The position numbers and the translations under genes are program-made. Below are positions 43,037 to 53,710 of a stretch of 60,244 nt of DNA, piece after piece; position 1 is the stretch's first letter, and each line of letters opens with the position of its first letter. The stretch spans positions 1-60,244 of the forward strand of contig CAMBEL010000009.1 of NCBI GenBank assembly GCA_945865605.1, read 5' to 3'. The notes beneath the pieces are model-generated. The model saw nothing but the letters and a program-made list of their open reading frames with translations. It was not told the DNA's origin and ran no database searches. The DNA comes from Bifidobacterium breve. GTDB lineage: Bacteria > Actinomycetota > Acidimicrobiia > IMCC26256 > JAENVU01.

Positions 43037-46000
43037 TCACAGCCCTAACTGCTGCTGATCATCAGCGTGGTACTCCTGGAGAGAGCGAATATCTACTTCA
43101 CTCGTGGCGCACTCTCTAATACCGGCCGCAGCTGCAAGTGCCGCAGCAACCGTTGTAAGACATGGCACGCCGTGTAGGGTTGCCGCTCGTCGTATATGCG
43201 CACCGTCCGCGCGCGGACCTCGGCCACGCGGAGTGTTGATCACTAGATCCACCTTGCCCGATGCGATCAAGTCGACCGCATCATCTCCACCCTGGTCGCC
43301 AACCTTGGCGACGACATTCGCAATCGGCACTCCAGAACCCTCACATGCCGCCGCGGTACCCGATGTGGCGATGATGGAGAACCCGAGTTCCGACAGATTT
43401 CGCGCCGCAGCCAAACCGAAGGTTTTGTCACGATCTGCAAGCGATATGAACACTGTCCCTTTTTGGGGAAGACGACTACCGGCCGCAGCCTGGCTCTTCG
43501 CGAATGCCTTGCCAAAACTGCGGTCGATGCCCATAACCTCACCGGTCGATCGCATCTCTGGACCGAGAATCGTGTCAACGGTCGGAAAACGAGCAAATGG
43601 CAAGACGGCTTCCTTGACGGAAATATGTCCCCCATTCGCGGGTGGCCGCACGAGACCTTCGACCCGCAGTTCAGCAAGCGTGGCTCCGAGCATCAATCGA
43701 GCAGCCACCTTGGCGAGTGGCACGCCTGTTGCCTTACTTACAAAAGGAACCGTACGGCTTGCTCGCGGGTTGGCTTCGATGACGAAGACTTCGTCTTGCT
43801 TCACGGCGAATTGCACATTGAGAAGGCCACAAACATTGAGAGCACCGGCGAGATTTCGCGTGTGTTCTTCGATTAGCGATACGACTGTTGCGCTCAGCGA
43901 GGGGGGCGGAATCGCACACGCTGAGTCGCCAGAATGGACACCCGCTTCTTCGATGTGTTCCATCACGCCACCGATGAGCACCTCACCAGTCGAATCCCGA
44001 AGCGCGTCGACATCCACCTCTATCGCATCCTCCAAGAAGCGATCAATCAGAGCGGGGCGATCCGCAGAAAGCCCGCCCTCGCGACCGAGCGTCCCGGCAA
44101 CACCGAGTTCGCCCATGGCTGCCGTAAGTTCGTCGTCGTCGTAAACAATCTGCATCGCTCTGCCACCGAGGACGTACGACGGACGGACCAATACGGGGTA
44201 GCCGACTTCATTGGCAATCGATATCGCTCGAGACGGGTCCGTTGCGGTCCCTCCTGGCGGCTGCGGTATCCCGAGGCGCGTGCACAACGCATTGAAACGA
44301 TCTCTATCCTCGGCCAAGTCAATCGAATCGGGACTCGTACCCAGAATGGGTATGCCTGCTTTTTCAAGGAGGTGCGCCAACTTGAGCGGGGTCTGCCCGC
44401 CTAGCGCGACAATCACGCCGAGAACACCGGGGGACGTTTCCGCTGCAGGCTTGCCGAGGCCTTGAGGTCCTCCGAGTGCATCGACGACATTCTGTACATC
44501 TTCTGTCGTTAGAGGCTCGAAGAAGAGACGATCGCTGGTGTCGTAGTCGGTCGACACTGTCTCTGGATTGCAGTTCACCATCACCGTCTCATAACCGGCT
44601 TCCGAGAGAGCGAACGCCGCGTGCACGCAGCAGTAATCGAACTCGACGCCTTGCCCAATTCGGTTCGGTCCACTTCCAAGAATCACAACCGCAGGGCGAT
44701 CTAGAGGAAGAACTTCATCGATATCTTCATAAGTTGAGTAGTGGTACGGCGTTGCAGCCGGAAACTCCGCCGCACAAGTGTCGACCGTCTTGAATGTGAC
44801 AGCGACGCCATGTGCAAGACGCGCCAAACGCACTACGTCTTCGGTCACGTCCCATATAGCCGCCATCTGCGCATCGCCAAAGCCGAGGCGCTTCGCTCGA
44901 CGCCAATCCGACCGCTCCAGCGATTGGGGTCCGTCGAATTCATTCAAGACTTGCCACTCCTCCACCACAATTGAAATCTGGTCAAGGAACCACGGATCGA
45001 TGTCACAGACTTCGTGTAGCCGCTCTATAGATACTCCGCGTCCGAGCGCGGCAGCGACGGCCAGCAACCGATCCGGCGTAGGAGTGCGTGTCAAACGCAC
45101 AAGTTCGTCGGTTGGAAGGGCTGCCATTTCGGGATCCGATGGGTCCAACCCGAGGCGGCCCGACTCGAGGGAACGAAATGCCTTCTGCAGTGACTCTGGG
45201 AATGTGCGCCCGATCGCCATCACCTCACCAACAGACTGCATCATCGTCGACAGCACAGGAGATGCGCCAGGCAACTTCTCGAATGCCCACCGCGGCACTT
45301 TGGTCACGACGTAATCGATAGTTGGTTCAAAACTCGCGGGCGTCAACTTTGTGATGTCGTTGGTCACCTCGTCGAGTCGGTATCCGACTGCAAGGCGCGC
45401 CGCGATCTTCGCGATGGGGAAACCTGTCGCTTTACTCGCGAGCGCTGATGATCTAGACACGCGCGGGTTCATCTCGATTATCACCATTTCGCCATCATCT
45501 GGATTAATACCGAACTGAACGTTCGAACCACCCGTATCCACACCGACGCGTCGGATGCACGCAATCGCTGCATCACGCATTTTCTGATATTCAATATCGG
45601 TCAAAGTCTGTGCGGGAGCGACCGTGATCGAGTCACCCGTATGCACTCCCATCGGGTCGACATTCTCAATTGAACAAACGATGACCACGTTGTCAGCGTG
45701 GTCGCGCATCACTTCGAGTTCGTATTCCTTCCAGCCGTACACCGACTGTTCAAGCAAGATCTCGGAAACCGGACTAGCAGCAAGACCGCGAGTCGCAACC
45801 CCTCGCAATTCCTCCACGTCATGCGCGAATCCAGTCCCGCCGCCGCCAAGAATGAAACTTGGGCGGCAGATCAGCGGAAACCCGACTTCTTCCCCAACAA
45901 GCAAAGCTTCATCTACGTTGTAAGCAAGCCCGGAATTAGGAACAGCAATACCAATTTCGATCATCGCTTCTTTAAATCGTGAGCGATCCTCGGCGGTATG

Positions 46001-46369
46001 AATCGCTTCGATGCTTGCTCCTATAAGTTCGCAATCAAACTCTTTCAAGACCCCAGCTTCATCAAGCTCGATTGCGAGGTTGAGCGCGGTTTGGCCTCCG
46101 AGAGTTGGCAGCACTGCATCTGGTCGCTCTTTTTCGATAACGCGACGCAGCGATTCAACATCGAGCGGTTCTACATAAGTCGCGTCGGCGAATTCCGGGT
46201 CGGTCATGATCGTCGCGGGATTCGAATTGACGAGGATGACTCGGTAGCCCTCATCGCGCAACACGCGGCATGCCTGTGTGCCCGAGTAGTCAAACTCGCA
46301 GGCTTGGCCTATGACAATCGGTCCTGATCCGATAATCAGGATTGATTCGATATCTGTACGACGCGGCAT
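43037..46369 (-). CDS. carB: Carbamoyl-phosphate synthase large chain
   Basis: 1110 aa protein that builds carbamoyl phosphate from bicarbonate, ammonia and two ATP. Two homologous ATP-grasp halves are visible. The first begins [20 protein letters not shown], and the second has [20 protein letters not shown] near residue 560. The C-terminal allosteric MGS-like domain ([19 protein letters not shown]) normally binds UMP or ornithine. Length is slightly above the E. coli protein. Its ATG shares a base with the carA stop. The product supplies both PyrB and ArgF. Confidence 0.97.
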   Translation of the reverse strand: MPRRTDIESILIIGSGPIVIGQACEFDYSGTQACRVLRDEGYRVILVNSNPATIMTDPEFADATYVEPLDVESLRRVIEKERPDAVLPTLGGQTALNLAIELDEAGVLKEFDCELIGASIEAIHTAEDRSRFKEAMIEIGIAVPNSGLAYNVDEALLVGEEVGFPLICRPSFILGGGGTGFAHDVEELRGVATRGLAASPVSEILLEQSVYGWKEYELEVMRDHADNVVIVCSIENVDPMGVHTGDSITVAPAQTLTDIEYQKMRDAAIACIRRVGVDTGGSNVQFGINPDDGEMVIIEMNPRVSRSSALASKATGFPIAKIAARLAVGYRLDEVTNDITKLTPASFEPTIDYVVTKVPRWAFEKLPGASPVLSTMMQSVGEVMAIGRTFPESLQKAFRSLESGRLGLDPSDPEMAALPTDELVRLTRTPTPDRLLAVAAALGRGVSIERLHEVCDIDPWFLDQISIVVEEWQVLNEFDGPQSLERSDWRRAKRLGFGDAQMAAIWDVTEDVVRLARLAHGVAVTFKTVDTCAAEFPAATPYHYSTYEDIDEVLPLDRPAVVILGSGPNRIGQGVEFDYCCVHAAFALSEAGYETVMVNCNPETVSTDYDTSDRLFFEPLTTEDVQNVVDALGGPQGLGKPAAETSPGVLGVIVALGGQTPLKLAHLLEKAGIPILGTSPDSIDLAEDRDRFNALCTRLGIPQPPGGTATDPSRAISIANEVGYPVLVRPSYVLGGRAMQIVYDDDELTAAMGELGVAGTLGREGGLSADRPALIDRFLEDAIEVDVDALRDSTGEVLIGGVMEHIEEAGVHSGDSACAIPPPSLSATVVSLIEEHTRNLAGALNVCGLLNVQFAVKQDEVFVIEANPRASRTVPFVSKATGVPLAKVAARLMLGATLAELRVEGLVRPPANGGHISVKEAVLPFARFPTVDTILGPEMRSTGEVMGIDRSFGKAFAKSQAAAGSRLPQKGTVFISLADRDKTFGLAAARNLSELGFSIIATSGTAAACEGSGVPIANVVAKVGDQGGDDAVDLIASGKVDLVINTPRGRGPRADGAHIRRAATLHGVPCLTTVAAALAAAAGIRECATSEVDIRSLQEYHADDQQQLGL

Positions 46370-47472
46370 CAGGCGCCCACCGACGTTGCTTCGCCAGCCA
46401 TCAACGCTACAAAGTCGGAAAAAAGGTATGACGCGTCGTGTGGACCGGGTCCTGCCTCAGGGTGATGTTGAACCGAATAGATGGGTTCCCCAGACACCGC
46501 CAATCCCTCGCAAACTCCATCGTTGAGGTTGACGTGTGTGATTGTCACGTCGCGTTCTACCGATGCCACATCTACTGCGTAGTTGTGATTCTGACTAGTT
46601 ATCTCTACCCGTCCGGACTTCTTATGCCGTACAGGGTGATTCGCTCCATGGTGCCCGAAGGCCAACTTAAACGTGTCTCCCCCGAGAGCGCGGCCGAGAA
46701 TTTGGTGCCCGAGACATATTCCAAAGATGGGAATACCGGTACCCAGCAATGCATACACGGCTGCGGGCGCGTGAGCAACGGCGGCCGGGTCACCGGGGCC
46801 GTTCGATAGGAACACGCCGTCGGGCGACCGCGCGACCACATCGTCAGCCGACGTCGACGCCGGGACCACCTCTACGACACAACCGACGCCCACAAGGTGG
46901 TCCAAGATCGTTGCCTTGATTCCGAAGTCATAAGCCACAACACGAAACGGTGCGTCCACGTCGCCGACTGAGTACGCATTTTGTGTCGTGACAGTCGACA
47001 CGAGATCGACACCGTCGGTTGGAACCTCGAGGCGAGCGGCCTCACGCACCGATGATTCGTCAATGCCAAATGCTCCAGGCACCGTTCCGCTATCGCGGAG
47101 ATGACGCGTCAGACGGCGCGTATCAATACCGGATATCGCTGGAACATTGTGATGAGCAAGGAACACTTCGAACGAGTCGGTGCTACGCCAGTTGCTAGCG
47201 CGCCTCGCGAGATCGCGTACAACGACGCCCCTGCAGTGCGGACGCGGATGTTCATTGTCCTCGGGGTTGGTGCCGTAGTTGCCGATATGTGGATACGTGA
47301 ACGTGATGATCTGTCCCGCATAACTCGGGTCCGTCACGATCTCTTGGTAGCCCGATAGAGACGTATTGAACACGATCTCCCCTGTGGCAACTGTCGGCTC
47401 GGCAGCGCCAACCCACTCACCTTCGAACATCTCCCCGTCGTTGAGGATCAACACCGCCTCCGTGCGGTTCAT
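46369..47472 (-). CDS. carA: Carbamoyl-phosphate synthase small chain
   Basis: 367 aa glutamine amidotransferase subunit that passes ammonia to CarB. The N-terminal domain has [20 protein letters not shown]. The class I amidotransferase domain has the catalytic cysteine in [17 protein letters not shown], with SQNHNYAVD and [13 protein letters not shown] completing the triad. It overlaps pyrC by four bases and carB by one. Confidence 0.97.
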   Translation of the reverse strand: MNRTEAVLILNDGEMFEGEWVGAAEPTVATGEIVFNTSLSGYQEIVTDPSYAGQIITFTYPHIGNYGTNPEDNEHPRPHCRGVVVRDLARRASNWRSTDSFEVFLAHHNVPAISGIDTRRLTRHLRDSGTVPGAFGIDESSVREAARLEVPTDGVDLVSTVTTQNAYSVGDVDAPFRVVAYDFGIKATILDHLVGVGCVVEVVPASTSADDVVARSPDGVFLSNGPGDPAAVAHAPAAVYALLGTGIPIFGICLGHQILGRALGGDTFKLAFGHHGANHPVRHKKSGRVEITSQNHNYAVDVASVERDVTITHVNLNDGVCEGLAVSGEPIYSVQHHPEAGPGPHDASYLFSDFVALMAGEATSVGA

Positions 47473-48776
47473 CGCGTTGCCTCTCCGTACGCAACTACCG
47501 CTTCACCGCGCAAGATCGTATGTCGAGCTTTTCCGGTCAATTTCCAACCTTCCCATGGCGTATTGAAAGATTTACTAGATAGGCATTGCTGGTCGACGAC
47601 CCACGTTTCTAATGGGTCGATCACACAGAGGTTCGCCGGATTACCCGCGACGACCGGCAGACCATGTCCATGCGCGTCTAAGCCTGCGATGCGAGCGGGG
47701 CGCCACGACATTGCGGCCAACACATCGGCGAGCGACATGATTCCCGTTTCGACGAGGCGCGTGATCGCCACAGCAAGAGCAGTCTCAACGCCGAGCATCC
47801 CTGGAGGAGCTTCCTCGAAAGGAAGTTCCTTCGTCTCAGGAGAGTGCGGCGCATGGTCAGTCGCTATCGCGTCGATCGTGCCATCAGCCAGGCCCGCGAC
47901 AATCGCGGCAACATCGGATTCCGGTCGAAGTGGTGGGTTCATCTTGAATACCGGATCGAACCCTGAGCACTTCTCGTCGGTAAGAGTGAAGTGCTGCGGT
48001 GATGCCTCTGCGGTTACACGCAATCCTTCGGCTTTCGCCGCACGAACAAGTTGTGTCGCAGCGCCAGTCGACATGTGCAGGACGTGATAGCGCCCTCCCG
48101 TGAGTCTGGCCAGCGCAATATCGCGCGCAACGATCGTTGACTCTGCTTCACCGGGGCGACCGGGAATTCCTAAACGCGCCGACCATGCGCCTTCATGCAT
48201 ATGCCCGCCGGCCACCAGAGCAGGATCCTCGGCATGCTGAGAGATCACAGCTCCTGGAAGGGCGAGCGCATATTCGAATGCCCTGCGCATGACGTTGGCA
48301 TCTGCCACGCAATCGCCATCGTCTGTGAACATCCGGACGCCGAGATCATAGAGTTCACCCATAGGAGCCAACTCGATTCCGGCCCGGCCTTTCGTAATGC
48401 AGCCAGCAACGGTTACAAGACAAGCCGCGCGTCGGCCCTGTTCAAGTACAGAACTGACGATCTTCGCGTCATCTAGTGGCGGCTGCGTATTAGGCATGGC
48501 AACAACCGCTGTGTTTCCGCCAAGGGCCGCAGCACGCGCACCAGTTTCGATCGTCTCAGATTCCTCGCGGCCTGGTTCCCTGAAGTGGACCTGAATGTCA
48601 ACAAGTCCAGGGGACACGATGCAACCTTCGGCATCCAATACCTGAGTTCCTGCTTGAAGCCCGATGCCTTCGGACACCTCAGCAATGGCGCCGTCCTTGA
48701 TCAGCACATCGGATCGACGCTCGCCGGTTTCGTCGAGGACCGTTCCGCCGCGGATCAATATCGTTCCTGTAATCAC
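47469..48776 (-). CDS. pyrC: Dihydroorotase with altered HxH metal motif
   Basis: 435 aa amidohydrolase that cyclises carbamoyl aspartate. Most metal ligands are intact: VISQHAEDPALV, YHVLHMSTGAA and AIATDHAPHSPETKE. The first motif, usually DxHxHxREPG, reads DIQVHFREPG, so the first His is Gln. As far as I recall the same DxQVHFREPG form occurs in other bacterial dihydroorotases, so activity is still likely, perhaps with one metal. The GTG at 48776 overlaps the pyrB stop (GTGA). The longer reading from 48806 is not favoured. Confidence 0.93.
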   Translation of the reverse strand: MITGTILIRGGTVLDETGERRSDVLIKDGAIAEVSEGIGLQAGTQVLDAEGCIVSPGLVDIQVHFREPGREESETIETGARAAALGGNTAVVAMPNTQPPLDDAKIVSSVLEQGRRAACLVTVAGCITKGRAGIELAPMGELYDLGVRMFTDDGDCVADANVMRRAFEYALALPGAVISQHAEDPALVAGGHMHEGAWSARLGIPGRPGEAESTIVARDIALARLTGGRYHVLHMSTGAATQLVRAAKAEGLRVTAEASPQHFTLTDEKCSGFDPVFKMNPPLRPESDVAAIVAGLADGTIDAIATDHAPHSPETKELPFEEAPPGMLGVETALAVAITRLVETGIMSLADVLAAMSWRPARIAGLDAHGHGLPVVAGNPANLCVIDPLETWVVDQQCLSSKSFNTPWEGWKLTGKARHTILRGEAVVAYGEATR

Positions 48777-49693
48777 AAAGTTCCTCCACTGCCGATGAGT
48801 TCCCACAGCACTGCCATCCGAACTGCGATGCCATTCGCGACCTGCTCACGAATCAGCGAACGCGGGCCGTCGGCGACTTCCGTTGCAATCTCGGGTCCTC
48901 TGATCATGGGACCGGGGTGCATCACTAACGCGTCGGGCTTCATTTGCTCTGCGCGGTCCGCCGTCAAGCCGTATCGCATGTAGTACTCGCGCAAACTCGG
49001 CAGGATCGCCGGCCCTAACCGCTCCTGTTGGACGCGCAATATATAAGCGACATCAATTTCGCCGAGGACATCGTCAAGATTGCTCTGCACCGTGACGGGC
49101 CATCCATCGAGGTTCTCGGGCATGAGGGTCGGTGGACCGACCACGAGCACTTGCGCGCCTAGTCGTGTCCAACATTCGATACCGCTGCGCGCGACGCGCG
49201 AATTGCGAACATCACCAACGATCGCGATTCGAGCACCATCGAGGCTAGGGCCGCGGTGTCGGCGAAGAGTAAATGCGTCGAGCAACGCCTGCGTGGGGTG
49301 CTCATGGCGACCATCTCCAGCGTTGACCACCGAAGCGTCCACCCAACCCGCTATGCGATGAGGCGCACCGGCGGCGGAGTGGCGTACAACAAGAGCATCG
49401 ATGCCCATCGCTTCGATCGTCTTGACCGTATCGAGCAAGCTCTCACCTTTTTTTACCGACGATGAAGCCACCGTGAATGTCATCGTGTCTGCGCTAAGCC
49501 GCTTCGCTGCAGTTTCAAAACTGAGGCGTGTGCGCGTCGAGTCTTCGTAAAAGAGATTCGCGACCGTCTTTCCGCGCAATGCAGGAACCTTTGGTATCTC
49601 GCGACCCAGCACCGATGCCATGTGTTCTGCCCCATCAAGGATTGCTTCGATACCCGATCGCTCCAGATCTGAGATCGACAGGAGATGCTTCAC
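48773..49693 (-). CDS. pyrB: Aspartate carbamoyltransferase catalytic subunit
   Basis: 306 aa transferase making carbamoyl aspartate. The carbamoyl phosphate loop [19 protein letters not shown] is intact, followed by [17 protein letters not shown]. The GTG at 49693 overlaps the pyrR stop by four bases and is preferred over a TTG at 49705. No pyrI is present, so regulation is not of the E. coli type. In related bacteria this subunit assembles with PyrC. Confidence 0.96.
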   Translation of the reverse strand: MKHLLSISDLERSGIEAILDGAEHMASVLGREIPKVPALRGKTVANLFYEDSTRTRLSFETAAKRLSADTMTFTVASSSVKKGESLLDTVKTIEAMGIDALVVRHSAAGAPHRIAGWVDASVVNAGDGRHEHPTQALLDAFTLRRHRGPSLDGARIAIVGDVRNSRVARSGIECWTRLGAQVLVVGPPTLMPENLDGWPVTVQSNLDDVLGEIDVAYILRVQQERLGPAILPSLREYYMRYGLTADRAEQMKPDALVMHPGPMIRGPEIATEVADGPRSLIREQVANGIAVRMAVLWELIGSGGTL

Positions 49694-50286
49694 TTCGGTC
49701 CCCAAAGTTCGATCGTGTCCTCGGACCCGTCCGTCTCACGTAACCGAACGCGCACATCTTCAGAAATCTTCGTGGGCAAGTTCTTCCCTACAAAATCGGC
49801 ACGGATCGGTAGCTCCCTGTGTCCCCTGTCGATCAATACAGCCAATTGAATCGCCTGCGGGCGGCCGAGTTCGGTAAGCGCATCGAGTCCTGCACGGATA
49901 GTTCTGCCGGTAAAGAGGACATCGTCGATTAGGACCACAATCTTGCCCGTCACATCCACAGGAACCTCTGTGGGCCCGAGCGGGTGGACCGACCGGATAC
50001 CGATGTCGTCGCGATAGAACGCAACATCGAGGGTGCCAACCGGCACTTGAACTCCCTCGAAGGATGCAATCGCGCCAGCGAGGCGATGTGCTATCTCGGG
50101 TCCGCGGTCGTGCAGTCCTACAAGTACTACGTCGGTAGCACCGTGATTGCGCTCGACGATCTCGTGCGCTATTCGGACCTGTGCGCGCCGAAGATCATCC
50201 GCACTGAACACAACCGCGCGGCGCTCATAGTCCGAGTCGTGGTTGTGGTAATAAGCGCGGGACTCGCCCGCAGGGCTCTCGGCCAT
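49690..50286 (-). CDS. pyrR: Bifunctional pyr operon regulator / uracil phosphoribosyltransferase
   Basis: 198 aa member of the PRPP-binding family. The PRPP loop is [20 protein letters not shown]. The N-terminal part [20 protein letters not shown] and [12 protein letters not shown] match PyrR. It binds pyr mRNA when UMP or UTP is high. A Shine-Dalgarno (GGAG) precedes the ATG, and a matching RNA stem-loop lies just upstream at 50300-50330. It is the first gene of the pyr cluster. Confidence 0.96.
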   Translation of the reverse strand: MAESPAGESRAYYHNHDSDYERRAVVFSADDLRRAQVRIAHEIVERNHGATDVVLVGLHDRGPEIAHRLAGAIASFEGVQVPVGTLDVAFYRDDIGIRSVHPLGPTEVPVDVTGKIVVLIDDVLFTGRTIRAGLDALTELGRPQAIQLAVLIDRGHRELPIRADFVGKNLPTKISEDVRVRLRETDGSEDTIELWGPK

Positions 50287-50299
50287 AATTCTCCAATAT

Positions 50300-50330
50300 C
50301 CGTGGGGGCCTCACAGGACCCCGTTGACGG
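50300..50330 (-). promoter_or_regulatory. PyrR-binding RNA stem-loop in the pyrR leader
   Basis: The minus strand contains GGTCCTGTGAGGCC (50307-50320), which fits the PyrR-binding loop consensus (purine-UCC-N-G-N-GAGG-pyrimidine) known from Bacillus. It is flanked by GGGG/CCCC and by CCGT/ACGG pairs, giving an extended stem-loop. The Shine-Dalgarno and ATG follow 14 bases downstream, and no terminator hairpin intervenes. That favours PyrR control of translation, as reported in mycobacteria, over attenuation. Confidence 0.75.
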
Positions 50331-50354
50331 AACAACCTGAATGGTAGCAGTCGC

Positions 50355-50870
50355 CTAAAAGTCGAAGGGACCTGTCAGCGTTTCAAGCAACTCGCCTTGC
50401 AAGTAAGTCAAGAAATAGTACGCGGCGAAACCCTGGGCATGGACATGGCTAGGGGGTACTTCTTGTTGAGCCTCAGTGAGATCGATCGTGACCGCCAGAG
50501 ATATCCGCAAGTCGTTGAGGGCGCTCACCCAGGTAGACATCTGTTCCTCACTCAAGTCCACCGTGGTTATGCCACCCGAACCGCTCTTCACGCGATCGAG
50601 GTCATCGAGCAGTTCACCCAACGCCGTTGCCTTGCCTTTGACGAGGTCTGGATGCACAATTGATTGCCATTCCGATTCGGCCGTGTCTTCGGTCGGATCG
50701 TCATAAGCGCGAGGGAACAAGCGGTCGCGCACCGGGTTAGCCCCGACCGCTTCGTCGGAAGCGATGAGCACAGTTGCAGTTTGAGTTGCCAATTCGCGGA
50801 GCAACTCGATTTCGTCGGGATGAAGGACGAGGTCGATTTTGCCGTCGTGGCGCGTTACGCGCTCTCCCAC
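50355..50870 (-). CDS. DUF2017 family protein
   Basis: 171 aa acidic, mostly helical soluble protein of unknown function. Typical segments are LHPDEIELLRELATQTATVL, NPVRDRLFPRAYDDPTEDTA and ALNDLRISLAVTIDL. The family commonly follows clpS in actinobacteria, as here with 13 bases between them. The GTG at 50870 is preceded by AGGTGAT. No catalytic motif is visible. A role in ClpS-dependent proteolysis is only suggested by context. Confidence 0.8.
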   Translation of the reverse strand: MGERVTRHDGKIDLVLHPDEIELLRELATQTATVLIASDEAVGANPVRDRLFPRAYDDPTEDTAESEWQSIVHPDLVKGKATALGELLDDLDRVKSGSGGITTVDLSEEQMSTWVSALNDLRISLAVTIDLTEAQQEVPPSHVHAQGFAAYYFLTYLQGELLETLTGPFDF

Positions 50871-50883
50871 TAGATCACCTGCC

Positions 50884-51189
50884 TCACGTAGCCGAATCGC
50901 GCTGCAACGTTGCCCATAACCCATTCGCATGGAGGCGCGCCACGTCCGCTTCAGCTTTCTCACGGTTGCCATGCGACACGACAGCCTTACCCTCATTGTG
51001 AATCTGAAGCATGAGTTTTGTCGCCTTCTCGCGGGAATGACCAAAGAGCTTTTGCAGCACCATGACCACATAGATCATGAGATTCACTGGATCATCCCAA
51101 ACGATTACCAACCACGGCGTGTCTGGGCCCACCTTGGTTTCATCGATTTCCGCAGGAAGTAGTTCCTGGACAGTCTCGGTCGACGACAC
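50884..51189 (-). CDS. clpS: ATP-dependent Clp protease adaptor ClpS
   Basis: 101 aa adaptor that hands N-degron substrates to a ClpA or ClpC unfoldase. The core [19 protein letters not shown] has the Asn and Asp of the N-degron pocket, followed by [20 protein letters not shown]. The GTG start is two bases after the nusB stop. No Clp ATPase gene is in the window. Confidence 0.94.
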   Translation of the reverse strand: MSSTETVQELLPAEIDETKVGPDTPWLVIVWDDPVNLMIYVVMVLQKLFGHSREKATKLMLQIHNEGKAVVSHGNREKAEADVARLHANGLWATLQRDSAT

Positions 51190-51191
51190 CG

Positions 51192-51590
51192 CTACACCGC
51201 GGCCGCGCGCACCGATTCGGCAATGCGGGCAAGTAACCCGTTGACGAACCGACCCGAATCTTTTGTCGAGTATTGCTTAGCAAGTTCGACGGCTTCAGAG
51301 ATTACGACTGCAGTCGGAACGTCGGGAACGAAGCGCAGTTCGAAACAACCGAGTCGTAGTACCGCCCTATCTATCGACGGCATTCTCTCTACAGCCCAGT
51401 TCACGGAGAACTGAGTCAACAGTGAGTCGATCTCCTCCAGATTTGAGCTCACCCCAACAATCAATTCCGTCGCGTAGGCATCGGGAGGAGCAGGAAGGTC
51501 GGCTAAGAGACTCTGCGCATCGAGGCCGCGGACTTCGAGTTCGTAGCACAATCCGAGAGCACGTTCGCGGGACTCGTGTCGCGGGGCCAC
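51192..51590 (-). CDS. nusB: Transcription antitermination factor NusB
   Basis: 132 aa all-helical RNA-binding protein that acts with NusE (S10) on rRNA box[16 protein letters not shown] opens the fold, and the C-terminal part has [15 protein letters not shown] and [20 protein letters not shown], the family signature. It lies 13 bp after efp, the usual efp-nusB order. Confidence 0.95.
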   Translation of the reverse strand: MAPRHESRERALGLCYELEVRGLDAQSLLADLPAPPDAYATELIVGVSSNLEEIDSLLTQFSVNWAVERMPSIDRAVLRLGCFELRFVPDVPTAVVISEAVELAKQYSTKDSGRFVNGLLARIAESVRAAAV

Positions 51591-51603
51591 GTCGTCACCG
51601 CGC

Positions 51604-52164
51604 TCAGGCGCGGGTTAAGTACTCGCCGGTTCGGGTGTCCACTTTGATGCGCTCACCCAGTTCAACGAACAGTGGCACTTGCACTACCAAGCCCGTCTCA
51701 ACCGTCGCTGGTTTGCGCGCGCCAGAAACACGGTCGCCCTGAACGCCGGGTTCGGTTTCAACAACTTCAAGTTCCACGGAAGCGGGCAGATCTACGCCAA
51801 GTACTTCCTCTTGATAGGTAGGCAGGATGGCTGTATCGCCTTCCTTCAGGTACTTCTGCGCTTCGCCCAGCGCAGCCTCTCCTACATGCACCTGCTCGAA
51901 GGAGGAGTTATCCATGAAGACGTAGTCGGAGCCCTCTCGGTAGAGGTACTGCATCTCGCGCTTGTCGATCATTGCGTGGTTGACTTTTTCGTCAGCGCGA
52001 AAGGTCTTGTCGACAACGGCGCCGGTACGACAGTTCTTTAACTTGGTGCGGACGAACGCGCCACCTTTACCCGGCTTGACATGTTGAAACTCGACAACCG
52101 TCATGAGGCCGTCGGGGAGATCGAGCGCCATGCCGTTCTTCAGATCATTGGTGGAAATGCTCAC
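51604..52164 (-). CDS. efp: Elongation factor P
   Basis: 186 aa three-domain tRNA-shaped factor that relieves ribosome stalling at proline runs. MSISTNDLKNGMALDLPDG opens the KOW-like domain. The loop that reaches the peptidyl centre reads VKPGKGGAF with lysine at the tip. The C-terminal OB domain ends ERIKVDTRTGEYLTR. Its ATG overlaps the pepQ stop by four bases. No lysine-modifying EpmA or EpmB is present. Confidence 0.97.
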   Translation of the reverse strand: MSISTNDLKNGMALDLPDGLMTVVEFQHVKPGKGGAFVRTKLKNCRTGAVVDKTFRADEKVNHAMIDKREMQYLYREGSDYVFMDNSSFEQVHVGEAALGEAQKYLKEGDTAILPTYQEEVLGVDLPASVELEVVETEPGVQGDRVSGARKPATVETGLVVQVPLFVELGERIKVDTRTGEYLTRA

Positions 52165-53261
52165 GCGCAGAGATCCTTCGGGAACTCAGTGAGGGTTACG
52201 AAGCCCTCTGGGGTAACAACAAGGGTGTCCTCTATGCGGACGCCGCCGACGCCGGGTATATACACACCGGGCTCGACAGTCACGACGTGACCTACGGCGA
52301 GGGTACCACTAGCGGTCGCAGCAACCCTTGGCGCTTCATGTATCTCAAGTCCAACGCCATGGCCCGTACCGTGAGCAAACGCGTCTCCCCAGCCCGCCGC
52401 AACTATGACCTCTCGCGCTGCATTGTCGACCGCAGCAAGTTCTACCCCCGGAGCAACCTTGCATCGGCCGGCTTCTTGAGCCTCAAAAACGGTCTCCCAC
52501 ATGTGTCGCCGTTCAGGTGACGGTTCGCCGACGCTCACGGTGCGCGTCATGTCGGAGCAATAGCCCTCAACGATGCAACCGAAATCGATAACAACGAGTT
52601 CCCCCGGCTCTATCGGCCGATCAGATGGGCGCGCATGGGGCTTCGCTCCGTTGGGGCCAGAGGCAACGATCGGCTCGAAGCTCATCGCTTCGGCTCCCCG
52701 CTCGCGCATTGCGAACTCAAGACGCAATGCGAACTCTCGTTCAGTCGGCCGTTCGCGCAGCAACGGGAGCACTTCGGCGAGAGCGGCATCGGCAATCGCG
52801 CAGGCAGCACGAATGCGATCGACTTCGCCCTGGTCCTTTACCTCGCGTTGGTCTTCGACCAAATCAATCGTCGCATGCAACACGGCGTCGACGAACCATT
52901 CCGAAGAAAAATCGCGTTCTTGGGCCCATGTCACTCCGTGCGCCTCTAAACCCAGTTGGGTGACATCGCTTACGAAATCGCTCAAAGCTTTACGTTGAAG
53001 CGATTGGTTCAATCCGATATCGACGCGAACAGGCGCTCCAGAACTCGCAAGTTGTTCTCTGGACTGTTCCCGATATCTACCGTCTGTTACCAGCAGTGCA
53101 TCCGTTCCGGTGACGAGCAGCATCGCCGCAGATCCCGTGAAACCCGTGAGGTAACGCACGTTCGGAAGACGGGTTACCAGCAGAGCTTCGATACCGGCGT
53201 TGTCGAATTTGGCGCGCAGTCGAGGAATCCGGCCGGCGATGTCTAGTGGCGCGAGGTTCAC
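52161..53261 (-). CDS. pepQ: Xaa-Pro aminopeptidase (M24 family)
   Basis: 366 aa creatinase-fold metallopeptidase that removes N-terminal residues before proline or splits Xaa-Pro dipeptides. Metal ligands are visible: the Asp pair in VVIDFGCIVEGYCSDMTRT, His in HGTGHGVGLEIHE, and two Glu in TVEPGVYIPGVGGVRIEDT. The GTG at 53261 overlaps the aroQ stop (GTGA); a longer reading from 53369 is not favoured. The aroQ-pepQ-efp-nusB order is widely conserved. Confidence 0.93.
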   Translation of the reverse strand: MNLAPLDIAGRIPRLRAKFDNAGIEALLVTRLPNVRYLTGFTGSAAMLLVTGTDALLVTDGRYREQSREQLASSGAPVRVDIGLNQSLQRKALSDFVSDVTQLGLEAHGVTWAQERDFSSEWFVDAVLHATIDLVEDQREVKDQGEVDRIRAACAIADAALAEVLPLLRERPTEREFALRLEFAMRERGAEAMSFEPIVASGPNGAKPHARPSDRPIEPGELVVIDFGCIVEGYCSDMTRTVSVGEPSPERRHMWETVFEAQEAGRCKVAPGVELAAVDNAAREVIVAAGWGDAFAHGTGHGVGLEIHEAPRVAATASGTLAVGHVVTVEPGVYIPGVGGVRIEDTLVVTPEGFVTLTEFPKDLCA

Positions 53262-53698
53262 GTTGAAAACCTCGAAATGGCGGCTTCCACTGCCAGCCGA
53301 TAACCAGCGCGTCCAAAGCCCGCCACCGTTCCGGTAACAACTGGAACGACTACCGAGCGACGCCTCCATTCCTCGCGCGCCCCTGGGTTGGAAAGGTGTA
53401 ATTCCACTTTGATGCCGTCGAATGCAGCGAGCGCGTCAGCGATCGCATATGAGGAGTGCGTCAGCGCACCGGGATTGATCACGATAGCGGCACACCTACC
53501 CCGCGCTCCATGGATCGCGTCGATGAGCACACCCTCGTGGTTCGATTGAAGATGTTCGAAAACATGGCCTGCGGCTTCGGCGGCCGCTTTAGCATCGCCA
53601 ACGCATTCGAGGAGCGTGTCTGTCCCATAAACGGAAGGTTCCCGGTCTCCGAGCAGGTTGAGGTTGGGTCCCGAAAGTAAAAGGATGGTCTTTGTCAT
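53258..53698 (-). CDS. aroQ: 3-dehydroquinate dehydratase, type II
   Basis: 146 aa dodecameric enzyme of the shikimate pathway. LLLSGPNLNLLGDREPSVYG carries the flexible-loop start and catalytic residues; QSNHEGVLIDAIH, INPGALTHSSYAIADAL and VELHLSN follow. It lies 12 bp after aroB and overlaps pepQ by four bases. Confidence 0.96.
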   Translation of the reverse strand: MTKTILLLSGPNLNLLGDREPSVYGTDTLLECVGDAKAAAEAAGHVFEHLQSNHEGVLIDAIHGARGRCAAIVINPGALTHSSYAIADALAAFDGIKVELHLSNPGAREEWRRRSVVVPVVTGTVAGFGRAGYRLAVEAAISRFST

Positions 53699-53710
53699 AT
53701 CGTTCTCCCT

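Noticed and set aside
43104-44144. A 346-codon plus-strand frame opposite carB
   Set aside because: It is fully antisense to the well-conserved carB, has a low-complexity Ser/Thr/Arg product and no family resemblance: a GC-rich shadow frame.
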